Origin: Hypholoma sublateritium FD-334 SS-4
Lineage: Eukaryota; Basidiomycota; Agaricomycetes; Agaricales; Strophariaceae
Assembly (NCBI GenBank): GCA_000827495.1
Contig: KN817573.1
Coordinates: 1-64,000, forward strand
Reading direction: 5' to 3'
Length of the DNA stretch: 64,000 nt
The position numbers and the translations under genes are program-made. Position 1 is the stretch's first letter. Each line of letters opens with the position of its first letter. The notes under the pieces are model-generated. The model searched no databases. It was not told where the DNA came from and saw only the letters and a list, made by a program, of their open reading frames with translations. This document shows, piece after piece, positions 43,909-53,668 of this stretch.

Positions 43909-43915
43909 GGTGCAT
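42500..43915 (-). CDS. Gag-like protein of Ngaro-like element, 471 aa
   Basis: This is a structural or nucleic-acid-binding protein. The N-terminal half is charged and low in complexity (ERSQSPGEAGERPTRPSD). Residues about 230-400 are ordered, with SQWKRIFAGEPVDLDAVLSS and ADWVSAWDKTVAAT. The C-terminus carries a CCCH-like finger (CRNYNSARGC, then ECRFRH) followed by C-S-G-C-K-K-S-G-H-G-K-S-D-C, a zinc-knuckle-like box, for RNA binding. The ATG at 43915 is in a weak context (T at -3, C at +4). Every codon of this gene also lies within the open RT frame. Confidence 0.85.
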   Translation of the reverse strand: MHHGEETTVPNTSGRRTVGSNDGSVSPDGSRERSQSPGEAGERPTRPSDAPLAVEQIGVTRELENIVATFRERKCGQSEAFSKIVRILDGRDELSGDQKDQIISIFSSEITSVQAEFDRSAQQGRSATGASDRKRRDEVRRGKRRQHDDPPRATGTPVRSGLNREPAVASVESISDKRESKRARSPSLGDDSSASDSNERSAKRARVHISDMPWASRSRLRFEPSPEPVLNPHCEETCRILEVYARDLRKSRELLKTRGRGKPRGFPTSQWKRIFAGEPVDLDAVLSSINCISFDEERTARFGDKELSFTVPETKRHVRTHADWVSAWDKTVAATSFLFPHRRRELWTYRDDINEEFLCQPDVTQHHRIIQYDRAVRIIVGGGEEHRLTDVNTFRSVYNAIIVNDAPSVTRSGTGRSQPVPRASGSKTEVCRNYNSARGCKNPDGECRFRHICSGCKKSGHGKSDCNGGKE

Positions 43916-43951
43916 TTATGGTAAAGATGAGCTTAGGCGATGTGAGGTTGT

Positions 43952-44196
43952 GTAACGCGAAGTATGTAGCCTGTTCTCGAGTGACGGCAGGAGGGAAAAA
44001 TAGTGAGACTTATTGGACTGGCCCAACGGGCGAAGTCCTCTCGAGTCTATTTTTNTCCTCNGGAGNGTGGNNGNNNNCNNNNNNTGGTTAGNCCGTCGTT
44101 GCGTAGGTGTGTCCAGCGACAGTGACCGGGGCGCGTCACGAGAGTAGGCTCGGGTCTGCGCATTGACCTCGAGTAAACACTTGCGTTTAAAACCGA
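43952..44196 (-). repeat. Split direct repeat B2 (outer)
   Basis: Matches B1 base for base outside the N positions (44055-44084), and is one base shorter there. It forms the 5' end of the element, 36 bp before the gag ATG. Confidence 0.9.
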
Positions 44197-44645
44197 ATTT
44201 TCAGTAAGTAACGAGCTGAAAAAGGATGGAAAATATTCCCGACAAACTAAATATGGTGCGGAGCTTGAAGAATCGCGTAACCTTCCCACAGCAAGACAAG
44301 CTCCTCTGTCGACATGCTTCTTTGATGGTCCTCACCAAACGCCAATTAACATCCAATTCCATCCCCACATTCTCGGATCTAATGCCCCACACAGTGGCAC
44401 GCACCCTCATCTCACTGGAGACTTGCCTCCAATTACGAGAAAGCCGCCCGAGGCCAGCGGTCACCAGGCCGGCAGGAGCTTCTAATGCCTGACTTTCCGC
44501 AATGAATCTGTCTACATTCATTGATACTCGAACGTTGGCGCTGTCATCACGCGGCATTCGCTCGAACGTTTAGTCTACACCATCTTGGTTAGATAATTCA
44601 CAGCCAGCACATCTTACCTTTTTACCCAACCTGCTGCCGAGCGAC
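44197..44645. other. Upstream region of the F-box gene
   Basis: No gene supported. A pyrimidine-rich stretch (44600-44635, ending CTGCTGCCGAGCGACATG) precedes the ATG at 44646. Confidence 0.4.
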
Positions 44646-45961
44646 ATGTCCTCCACCGTACAGCTCAAAAGACCCGCACAACGCCCAGCCTTGCCTTGGG
44701 AAGTCACCGACATCATCATCGACCACCTTTTCTACGACGTGCGAGCGCTGGGCACCTGCGGCGCTGTGTGCACGGAATGGCTCGCTCGTAGCCGTTTCCA
44801 TCTCTTCTCAACGGTGCAGTTGTGTCCATGGCGGCTGAGCGAGTTCGTGCGAATAGCAAACGGAGAGGATTGTACATTCAGCGGCCATGTCAGACGCGTC
44901 GAAGTGGACGACTTGCGGGAGCGGAAACAAAGGGAACGACGAGGCGGAGCCGTGCGTCACCTCGGGAGAAAAGGCCCAACGGTGCCCGTCGTGTTCGCGG
45001 AGGCCATGAATCTCAAGTGCCTCGCCAAGGCCGAAGAACTTCAGATCCGCAACATCGACTGGACGCTGCTCCCACTGGCCGAGCGCACGGCGTTTCGTAC
45101 GCAGCTTGCGGGCCTCACCCGGCTGAAGCGATTCGAGCTCGACAGTGTCGTCTTCCAGGACCTACGTGAGGTCGCGCGTATCCTTAGCGTGCTCCCCGCC
45201 CTACGCCACTTCACCGCGAACGTATCGTTCGCGACTTATCGCGAGAGCGCGGGACATGGTGTATCCTGCATCGTCCCGTCCCTGGAGCTCGGGACGGATG
45301 ACGCCATCCCGGTACTGCTTGGCGCCACTGGTGGCGTACGTGCACTGAGTTTGAAGAGCGTACACAGGGACCATTTCCCACATCCAGCGCGCCTTGCGAG
45401 GCAGACCGGGGACACACCTCGAAACCCTTGCAATACACCTGAAAAAGGTAGTCATCACCGAAGGTATTTCGGCGCACCGCAGCATGTTCAGACGCTGATC
45501 AAATCTCCACAGGTGACCTAGCGGCAGCACTCGATCTTTCCGCGCTCCGCGCCCTACGTACGCTATGTATTGGCGGCCTGTCGCTCGAATCTCGCGATGT
45601 ACTCGAGAGAGCTCTCCCGCGGATTCTAGGATGTGTTGAGGCGCCGTTCCTGGAGAGCATCGAACTGCAGTTCCACTCGGAGTCGGGGCAACAGGCTGTC
45701 GACAGTGACTGGGGCCGTCTGCAGAGCGTGCTGCTTGAGCTACACTTCTTTGGCATGTCCGCCGTTCGAGTTTACTGCGCATTGGGCGCGGACTCACCGC
45801 TGGACGAGAGGGAGGTGGAGCGCTGTGTCCGGGCGGGTATGCGTGAAATAGATGCGCGACGGGCGTTGGTGGTGCGGGTTGGACGTACAAAAGCGGAGCA
45901 AAGGAACCAAGTATATGATAGGTGCGTTCTACTGATTATTTACCTTCTGGTAAATTGTTGA
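44646..45961 (+). CDS. F-box/LRR-like protein, 404 aa, three exons
   Basis: Exons are 44646-45335, 45388-45463 and 45513-45961, with introns of 52 and 49 nt; phases close. Residues 16-58 form an F-box: LPWEVTDIIIDHLFYDVRAL, then CGAVCTEWLARSRFHLF. F-box proteins link substrates to SCF ubiquitin ligases by binding Skp1. The rest is a run of leucine-rich segments (LTRLKRFELDSVVFQDLR, LSALRALRTLCIGGLSL) as in the large basidiomycete F-box family. The last nine residues (LLIIYLLVNC) are hydrophobic and may reflect an unspliced 3' intron, so the C-terminus is the weak point. Substrate unknown. Confidence 0.82.
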
Positions 45962-46512
45962 CTTCGATCTACGCAAGTCTGTGTTTTGAGGACTACAAAA
46001 CCTAGCTGGTGCCAGGTTGTTTGAGGCAAGTTTGAGAGCAGCTAGACTTGAGCTAGACAACGGTTCAGAATTCAGAAATTCACGAGAAAAGAGGCGAATG
46101 TTTCTTGGGTGGGGATGGTGAGGGAAAAAAATAATGTTATCGTGATCATGAAAGTAGGAAGATAAGGACGATATGTTTGCGATATGTATTTTTGGTCTTC
46201 TACTAGTAGTAGTTGGCCTTAATTCTTACATACTTAATAAGTGATACACGATTAAAATTTGAAGTTTCATCTTTAGTCTTGTTACCGGCGTTCCTGCGTG
46301 CTTTCTTCTTTATTATTTGTAGTAGTACTTTCGTGGTACTTAGTACTGAGGACCAGCAAGGCATCAGGGGAGGTAAGTGACCGGGCCGACCAATACCGAA
46401 CTGTGACAATGTACCACCTACTGTGACAATCCTAACCGAGTAATATCTGCGAGTGGATTCTGTCACCGACACCCAACCAACTCCCAACCACCTCCTCCAA
46501 ATCTCCACAATC
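45962..46512. other. Intergenic, CWC2 upstream region
   Basis: No gene seen. The last 60 bp are rich in C and A (CACCCAACCAACTCCCAACC), a common fungal leader composition. Confidence 0.4.
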
Positions 46513-47850
46513 ATGAGCGCTTATCAGGTTCCTGCAGAGACAGAAACAATTCTACCCCCTCCAATACCACAGGCTCCGAGGCCTCCCAAAAAACTCAAGC
46601 CTGCCCGCAAACAAGTGAAGCCTGGCGACGTTGAAAAGACAGAAGCGGTTCAGACAGGAAAAGAGTACAGTGCGTTCGGCTTTCTTGAGATAGCTTGAAA
46701 GCGGTTACTAACTGATCATCTGCGACCTTATAGACATCTGGTACAATAAATGGGCCGGAGGTGACAGAGAGGACAGCTACTCGAAGTACGTCCAATGCTC
46801 GACCGTGGCTCTGCGCAGTGCACTGACCCTCCTTCGCATCCAGCAAGGTGAAGTCGCAGACGCGCTGCCAGATCAAGCGCGACTCAGGCCTCACGCGCGC
46901 GAACACGACGGGGATGCAGTATATCTGCCTTTTCTTCGCACGCGGCTGCTGCCCGTACGGCTGGGAGTGCGAGTACCGCCACACACTGCCTGACGCCGCG
47001 GGCAACATGCCGGACAGCTCGAAGGATTGCTTCGCGCGCGACAAGTTTGCGGACTATCGCGACGACATGGGCGGTGTGGGTAGCTTCAACAGGCAGAACC
47101 GCACGCTGTACGTCGGGCGCATCAAGGAGACGGGGAATGGGCAGGAGACGGAGGAGGTCGTGACGCGGCATTTCCGCGAGTGGGGCACTATCGAGCGAAG
47201 TGCGTCTTCTCGCTTTGCATCTTTGTCAATGGGAACCCGCTAACGCTGATTGCTTACTTTTCGCAGTACGCGTGCTGCAGTACCGCAGCGTCGCTTTCGT
47301 GACGTATGTGTCTGAGTTCCACGCGCAGTTCGCGAAGGAGGCGATGGCATGTCAGTCGCTCGACAACGACGAGATCCTCAACGTGCGTTGGGCAACGGAG
47401 GACCCGAACCCCGTGCAGAAGGTTGCGGAGAAGCGCCGCCTCGTGGACATGGGCCAGGAGGCGATCAAGGCGCGTATGGACCCGCGCATCGTTGATGCCA
47501 TGCGGGCCGTACGTGCACTCGAGGACGGTGACGCTCTTGACGACGGCCAGGGCGAGGAGGACGAGGCCGAGCCGGATGCGAAGAGGCGGAGGATAGAGGG
47601 TGACACAGCGGATAGTGGCTCCGGGGATGACGAAGATCAAGAGAACCAACCGCCGCGGCAACAGCAGCAGCCATCGGCCCCCCCTATCGCTACTGGGCTG
47701 TTGAGTGCAGATACACTAGAAGGCCTGAAGTATTTCGCGGAGATTCGAAAGAGAACTGCCGGTGTAACAACACAGCAACGTGCACCACCCCGTCCTTCGG
47801 CAGCCGGACTAGGGCTAGCTGCCTATGGAAGCGACGACGAAGAGGATTAG
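46513..47850 (+). CDS. CWC2: Pre-mRNA splicing factor CWC2, 382 aa
   Basis: Exons are 46513-46669, 46734-46785, 46844-47199 and 47267-47850; introns of 58-67 nt; phases close. Cwc2 (RBM22 in animals) belongs to the Prp19-associated complex and contacts U6 snRNA in the active spliceosome. The torus segment begins NIWYNKWAGG and contains TRCQIKRDSGLTRAN. The CCCH finger is C-L-F-F-A-R-G-C...C-E-Y-R-H near residues 93-112. The RRM has RNP2 RTLYVGRI and RNP1 RSVAFVTYV, with the exon 3/4 intron between them. LNVRWATEDPNP closes the RRM as in homologues. The C-terminus is acidic and Q-rich, ending YGSDDEED. It converges with TMA46, 256 bp between stops. Confidence 0.97.
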
Positions 47851-48106
47851 TAGGCTCGTTTGGTATTTTATTAGTTTTTTAAAAAAAATCTGGACACGAA
47901 CGCTCATACCTCGAATGTCATCACCTGCTAGAGGCTACTGTATAGTAGAGGTAAAACACGTTAAACGAGCATGAAAACGAGGGCATTGCACCCTTGTTGT
48001 ACAAGTACATCGAGAGGAGTAGTATGTTGTACGCAATAATACAGCATGCAAGCCACCATGATCACCGTAGATCTCGTGGTATTCAGTTACATAGGTGTTG
48101 TGTTGT

Positions 48107-49459
48107 TCACGACTCGGCCTCCAGCGACAAGTTAGCAACCTGTTCTGACTCCTCGTTAAGGTCCCGTTCTTCATCCACTGCGTCTGCCTCTTGCTGCCGT
48201 CTGTACTGCTCCAGATCGAAGTCGTCTGACCCGTCGTCGTCGTCGTCGTCTGCAAACCATTCGGGGTTGTATTGGAACTATGCATAGTGTCAGCAAGAGG
48301 GAGAAGGAACGGAAAAAGGTTTTTATGCGTACCAGATCTCTTCCGCTCATGCCGCTGTTCTTGCCTGCGTTGTTCTGGAGATCCTTCGCCTTGCGTTGGG
48401 CCTCTTCCTCGGCCTGCTTTTTGTCCATGCGCGTCTTTTTCCACTTTGCAAATGATTCGGGGGTCACTGGCGTCAGGTTTGTACCCAGTTTATGACGCTG
48501 AAGAAGCGGTCAGTATGAAACTAAGGTGCAAAAAGTAATAGTTACCTCAACTTCCAGGAATTCCTCCAAGCTGATGACATTGGCCTTCGCCGCCTCGTCC
48601 GCCGCCTTTCTCTGAGACTTGAGCACGAAACCAGGAGGCAATGCGTGGCGGTACTGGCAGCTCTCGCCATTCGGACACTCCCAGAACCAACCAAACTTTT
48701 GTGACTCGATCGCCTGGATGAAGTGCTTGCACACGATCTGGAAAGGAGATTAGGGCTGATAATCGGAGCTGGGTGCACCGAACGCACATCGGTCGTCGTC
48801 CGCGGGTTGCCTGTCTTCGAGAGCACTACCTCGCGTAGTTTCTCCTCGTCCCACTTGTCCATCGTATCTGTACAGCGCGCCGTAAATTTTCCGCCGCGGC
48901 CCAATTCGCAGTGCACGCACCTTGTTCCTTCTCCTCGCGGCTGTCCGCGTACAGGTTCTTCTTCTCGACCTTGCGTCCGACGTTGATGTCGTGGCTGAAC
49001 TTGCACTTATTGCCCTTCTCGCACGTCCCGGCCTTGAAGAAGGCGCACAGGATCGTCTTCGGGTCGACGCCGAAGGGCACCTTCTGCGTCTGCACGGGCT
49101 TGAGTAGCGCGGCAGTCTCCTTCGCGCGCTTCTCGTCCTCGAGCCGTGCCTTCTCGCGTAGCGCCTTCTCCTTCTCTTTTTCGAGCACGTCGCGCGACTT
49201 GCCGGTCATCGACGCCGCCGCCTGGATGCGCGCGACCTCCTGCTTCACCTTCGCGGATTTATTTTTCTGTGCACCGGTAAATATGATATTTTTGCACCCC
49301 AAATGACCGCAGTTATGATGCGCTGCCTACGTTTTTCATCCCGAATGTCTGTATGGAGTGCGGTCAGCCAGGCGTGCGCAGAGAGCCTAGCGGGTAGCGT
49401 GCCTTGTCATCCTTGACCTTGCTCGACGAGCCCTGTGCTTGTTTTCCTTTTGGCGGCAT
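48107..49459 (-). CDS. TMA46: Translation machinery-associated protein TMA46 / ZC3H15 family, 342 aa
   Basis: Exons in order are 49459-49403, 49348-49331, 49266-48921, 48867-48788, 48737-48546, 48497-48333 and 48277-48107; phases close. The family binds the translation-associated GTPase Rbg/DRG and associates with ribosomes. Start: [10 protein letters not shown], then D-K-TFGMKNKNKSAK, where exon 2 is only 18 nt. A coiled, charged stretch ([19 protein letters not shown]) precedes the first CCCH finger ([19 protein letters not shown]). The second is C-K-H-F...[13 protein letters not shown]. The C-terminus is acidic. The first intron lacks a G-T donor if the family-conserved D-K-T-F-G joint is kept: it would be AAG/GCACGC. 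A GT donor 15 nt upstream would instead delete five residues. Confidence 0.94.
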
Positions 49460-50479
49460 TATGAGTGGCTAACGGTGGTTGCGTGTTAGTTGGGGGGCAC
49501 TAGCGTGTGCTGTGGGGACGTAGATGTGTGAAGATGGAGTGCGGCGTGGTTGTCAGATTCCAGGTGAAGATGACGGCGGGGCCGATGTCTTTATCAACAC
49601 GTGACGATTATTCTAATTTTGTCGCCCATCTGAGTCGCCGTTTTGGCTGGACGTACCAATTATTGCTCGTATTCCAGGTCCACCTTCGGGGTTCAATGTC
49701 CAAAGAAAATTTCGAGGGAATTTTCCGCGTTTCATTCGTAAATTTACTAGTCATTTATGTAACATGACGTGGTAACAATTCCTATTATTCCAATTTCAAG
49801 TTCATTGGGACTTCTAAAAACATTTTTTGCTGATATAAAGTAGTGAAATGGAATGGTGTACTTCCCTTCTGTTTTATCACCATCTTCAAGTGTAATTTCG
49901 TCTTGAAAAATTGGCCAATTGTTTGGCGCCTATTTTACTATTGACAAATTCTATCCCGTGTATGTTTCTGGTCGATTTTTTTTTCTAAAAAATTGTTTTT
50001 AAGTAGCTTCTAGTACTTGTATATTTTTAATAAATAGCTGCAGCCATTTCGATTGCTCTGAGGCTCAGAGCGTTTGAAGTTGCACTGTACTGCGTTGACT
50101 CAGGGGACATTGATGGGGGTACAGCCAAGCACGGCCAAACATCCACTGATGGCGCAGACTTTGGTGGGGGCTCGCCGACTCGCTCGTCAACGTCAAGACT
50201 CCCCGCAAGACCGTCCCCAAAATCCGTGCTGTAAGTCTGACATGTTGATTCTCCTGGTTCGCCAGAATCCATAGAGACTCGTTTCGGACCATTTGGAGCA
50301 GTTGAAATGGATGGATGGCATATCGACTTTGCGGATGTCGACTGACGCTCTGTTTATTTTGCAGCCGGAACCAGTGCGAATCTACGTCGCAGTATGTGAA
50401 GCGCTTTGTCCCAGGAAACCTCTCTAAATTCGCCATTTTGTCGCTCCTACAGCTTCCGCAATAAATCCATCGGCCCAGC
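49460..50479. other. Divergent intergenic region between TMA46 and RPS10
   Basis: No gene supported. It is AT-rich at 49740-50035, with T-tracts near 49977. The minus ORF at 50065-50511 runs into the RPS10 first exon antisense and lacks any domain. Confidence 0.5.
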
Positions 50480-51028
50480 ATGATCATCCCTAAGCAGAAC
50501 AGGCGCATCATCTACGAGAACCTCTTCAAGGGTGCGTAACGGACATAACGGAGGAGGGACGATTGACCGACAGTCTGCTGCAGAGGGCGTTCTTGTCGCC
50601 AAAAAAGACTTCAATGCGCCGAAGCACGAGGAACTTGACGTCCCCAACCTGCAAGTCATCAAGGCTCTCCAGAGTCTCACTTCCAAGGGCCTCGTCAAGA
50701 CTCAATTCTCTTGGCAATGGTACTACTACGTTCTGACTCCCGAAGGTGTTGAGTATCTCCGTGAATGGTGAGTTTGCTGTGTATTCTATATTATTCCTTT
50801 CTAACCCTTTTCAGGCTCCACCTCCCCGCCGAGATCGTCCCGGCCACCTATAAGAAAGCTGTCCGTGCACCCCGTCCCGCTACCGTCCGCCCCGGAGCTG
50901 GAGGCGAAGGTGCATACCGTGCGCCCCGGGGCGACCGTGATGGATACCGCAGCAAGAAGGAGGAAGGTGCTCCTGGAGAGTTCAGGCCACAGTTTGCTGG
51001 TGTTGGACGGGGTGCTCCTCGGGAGTAG
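50480..51028 (+). CDS. RPS10: 40S ribosomal protein S10, 149 aa
   Basis: Exons are 50480-50531, 50584-50767 and 50815-51028; introns of 52 and 47 nt; phases close. Cytoplasmic small-subunit protein near the mRNA entry and beak region. [20 protein letters not shown] opens the S10/plectin domain, and [20 protein letters not shown] and [20 protein letters not shown] are family signatures. The C-terminal tail is rich in R, G and K ([15 protein letters not shown]), as usual. Length is normal for fungal S10. Confidence 0.98.
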
Positions 51029-51283
51029 ATTTTGGGTGCGAGTCTTTACACTATCCAATAAGACGACCAGAATCTATGGTATGAGCATGTTATATGTATC
51101 CATGCCATTTCTATGTTTCTCTATGCAGGATTTTTTTTTCAGCGGCCTATTCAATACCTTGCAATTTTTCTTTCCAGTCCTCAGCCAAACACCTCCACAA
51201 CGTTCCTTAAGTTTGAATCTCCCACCTGCCTCCCTTCTTCTGCCCTCGCGTCGACGACCTGTTTAGTGAACGAACTAACCTCA

Positions 51284-52993
51284 TCAGCAACCAAGGATCT
51301 CCTTCACAGTTTTGAGAGCATACCTTCTCCGACTGCATCTACTTGCACCGCTAACGAACAAAGCCGCCTTCATACTGACTAATTTATCCAAGATAGCCAA
51401 GACACCTGAATCGTGTAGCAGCTCTGTTTCTCCGCCTTTTTCTGGCACGATCGCGTCGGCAAAGTCAGTCAACATCCAATCTCCCAACTCCCCTTGCTTA
51501 TTAAATGCACTTCTCAGGATCTCAACTGCGTCTTCGTGCTGTGTATCGAAATCCCTGAACGTTCCTGATTTTGCAATCAACTCAGGCCGGCGTTGAGACG
51601 GACCGTGTTTGGCAACGGGGTACGGATAATCGCTTGCAAACCAAACACTTGTGACGTTGGCTGCAAGGACCGAATCGTGAAGGAGGCGGGAAAGAACATC
51701 GACTAACGAATGGGCACAGTCCTCCAGCAGCTCGGGGTCGACTGATTCCATGCGCCATTGGACAACGAGATACGGTTCCTTCGGTGCGTATTTTACAGCG
51801 AGATTGTGCATTCGTTTTGAATATTCAAGTTGGCGTTTTACAGACGGCGGGAATATGGGGTGCCGCAGGTCCCAGTTGACGACCAGTACTTGCGCCTCTG
51901 GTGAAGCCATCGACATGAATTGACTGTCTATATCGTCGAACTCGTGCAGTGCATCATATGCAGGCTGGTCCCCCCAAAATATAGTGTTGTGTGATGAAAT
52001 CGCCGAGAACGCGTCGACGATGGAGGGTCCAATAGGTCTCGCGCTTCCATCCCTATTCGTTGTGTTCTGGGCTGACATAAAAACTGGCATCGTTTCCAGC
52101 GCCAGCTCTGCGAACCTGCCCGCGAAGCAGCCTGGCAGGTCGTGCTCCCAGGTGCCGAACGAGTCGTAGGCCAACACTGAAACATCCACGTTGGCGTAGA
52201 CAGGACCTGCTCGGAACGCGGTGTGGGCAGGCAATGTCGACCCAACGGATATCAACTGCGACGTGACAGCTTCGCGTCTGTCATGCCGGCCGAGCCACCC
52301 GCGGAAGTGCTCCAGGCCTACGAACCACTCGCGGTCACCGTCGAGCGCATCGCCGACGCGGGCGAGCGACGCCGCGTCGTAGTACATGTCGAATCCCCAT
52401 TTGAAGCACGCGCCGATCTTGCTTTTGCCGACATTTGGCAGGACGAGTGTACGGTTCAGCGCACGCGCGAGCCGCGCGATTTGCGCAAGGTGTATGCGCG
52501 CCTTTGACTCCTGCTCGGCGACGCGCAGTGGGAGGAGGAAGCGACACGCGCGTGGGTGCAGTGCTGACTCGCAGATGGCATCAGCCCCGCCCGCCTTGAC
52601 GTGCTGCGTGTTGCCACGGGATGGGCGCTCGGGCACGTCTGTAACTGTGGGCAGCCAGCGGGAACGATCAGGCGCCGGGGGAGATGCAGCTTGCAGATCG
52701 TAATAGTCCGGCGCGTAAAATTGCTGCATCCGCTCGAGCTTCCGGACCATCTCGCGGTCGACGAGCGGGTACTTCCATGGCGGCTTAGGCGGGTCCTCGG
52801 GGATATGGGTATCGTTTAACAAGGTGGGTCTTTGTGTCGTCTCGTGGTTTGTGGTTCGGTTGACAGCGTGAAGTCCATGTTGTTCCCCGGATCTGCGGCT
52901 GCGGCCCAGCAACCCGCCCAAGGCGATAAGGAGGACCACCAAGCATACACATAGCCACCGCCGCCTGGCTACTCTCAGCCGGAGCCTCGTCAT
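51284..52993 (-). CDS. Type II membrane O-fucosyltransferase-like protein, 569 aa
   Basis: Uninterrupted frame. I choose ATG at 52993 (MTRLRLRVARRR) because it puts a short basic tail before the only membrane helix (WLCVCLVVLLIALGGLLG). ATGs at 53014 or 53239 would add non-conserved sequence. This is a Golgi-type II topology. The catalytic part shows HLAQIARLARALNRTLVLPN and KIGACFKWGFDMYYD, a nucleotide-sugar-binding opening like that of GDP-fucose protein O-fucosyltransferases. Further on is YLVVQWRMESVDPELLEDC, an H/Q-W-R box typical of the fungal relatives. N-glycosylation sites (NRT, NTT, NVT) lie in the luminal part. The C-terminus reads ALFVSGASRCSRRRYALKTV. Family membership is a judgement from motifs; acceptor and donor are unproven. 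Confidence 0.78.
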   Translation of the reverse strand: MTRLRLRVARRRWLCVCLVVLLIALGGLLGRSRRSGEQHGLHAVNRTTNHETTQRPTLLNDTHIPEDPPKPPWKYPLVDREMVRKLERMQQFYAPDYYDLQAASPPAPDRSRWLPTVTDVPERPSRGNTQHVKAGGADAICESALHPRACRFLLPLRVAEQESKARIHLAQIARLARALNRTLVLPNVGKSKIGACFKWGFDMYYDAASLARVGDALDGDREWFVGLEHFRGWLGRHDRREAVTSQLISVGSTLPAHTAFRAGPVYANVDVSVLAYDSFGTWEHDLPGCFAGRFAELALETMPVFMSAQNTTNRDGSARPIGPSIVDAFSAISSHNTIFWGDQPAYDALHEFDDIDSQFMSMASPEAQVLVVNWDLRHPIFPPSVKRQLEYSKRMHNLAVKYAPKEPYLVVQWRMESVDPELLEDCAHSLVDVLSRLLHDSVLAANVTSVWFASDYPYPVAKHGPSQRRPELIAKSGTFRDFDTQHEDAVEILRSAFNKQGELGDWMLTDFADAIVPEKGGETELLHDSGVLAILDKLVSMKAALFVSGASRCSRRRYALKTVKEILGC

Positions 52994-53607
52994 GCCACCC
53001 GGAGGGAACCACATATCCGGGGCAGTCTCCACCGGGCATCTCGCTCCGGTTCCCTTTCCCCGCGCGCGGAGCATTGCGGTCCACAAATACGAGCAATCTA
53101 CACGCAAGGCGGGGACGTGCACCTTATCCCCACGACGGCTGAGTGTGCTTAACGGGGTGGTTGCCTTTTCGATGGTGGGAGGCGATTGTGCGTCATGCCG
53201 TACTCCCACACAGTTTGCAAGTTCTTTGTTTGGCAGCACCCTCCGGACATCCTCCGGGGCAAATCTATACTGGCGCGAGGGGGAATCGCCTTTGTCTGAT
53301 ATACTTTCATCTCGCCGTCGCGCGAATTCTAGGCAGTCCGAGCTATTTCGCGCATGCAGGCGACCTATGTGGTGTCATCGGCTAGTCCTTCGCCTCATGC
53401 CTCGCCCTCTTATCATCCACCTGCTGTAGTGCATGAGCTTTACCACGACCTTTCCTCGTTACCCCATACTTCACCCCCGTCTGTCAAAGGACTCGCTTGC
53501 GCCGCGAACCGTCGCTAAAACGTGTTCGTCCCTTTATCATAACTCGATATCCGCTGCATGGGCTATTTCTGGTCGCTTTCCCTCTTTGTCTCCTCCCCGC
53601 GGAATTG
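52994..53607. other. Divergent promoter region
   Basis: Between the glycosyltransferase start and the F-box gene. The ORFs here are shadows of the extended glycosyltransferase frame. No separate gene. Confidence 0.5.
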
Positions 53608-53659
53608 GTGAGCGATCCTCCTCATAGATGGTCTCTAATAACATACTAATCCCTGACAG
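53608..53659 (+). other. Predicted 5'-UTR intron of the F-box gene
   Basis: GTGAGC donor, branch-site-like TACTAAT at 53644-53650 and CTGACAG acceptor, 52 nt long, ending 9 nt before the ATG. An upstream ATG (53559) spliced through it would give an out-of-frame 42-codon uORF (MGYFWSLSLF...) overlapping the main start, which might lower translation. Confidence 0.6.
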
Positions 53660-53668
53660 GCTCGCTCT

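Larger units (their letters stand above)
38997..44196 (-). mobile_element. Complete Ngaro-like (DIRS-group) tyrosine-recombinase retrotransposon
   Basis: A 5.2-kb element transcribed on the minus strand. In transcript order it has repeat B2, a 36-bp leader, gag, RT-RNase H, tyrosine recombinase, repeats A2 and B1 abutting each other, a 29-bp spacer and repeat A1. These split direct repeats, together with a tyrosine recombinase in place of an integrase, are the established marks of the PAT/Ngaro branch of DIRS-group elements. I see no methyltransferase domain after RNase H, which favours Ngaro over DIRS. All three ORFs are uninterrupted, and A1 and A2 differ at one base, so insertion is recent. 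No target duplication is expected. N bases at 44055-44084 fall inside B2. Confidence 0.92.

Noticed and set aside
50065..50511. 148-codon minus ORF
   Set aside because: Antisense to the RPS10 first exon and leader, with no domain and no promoter.
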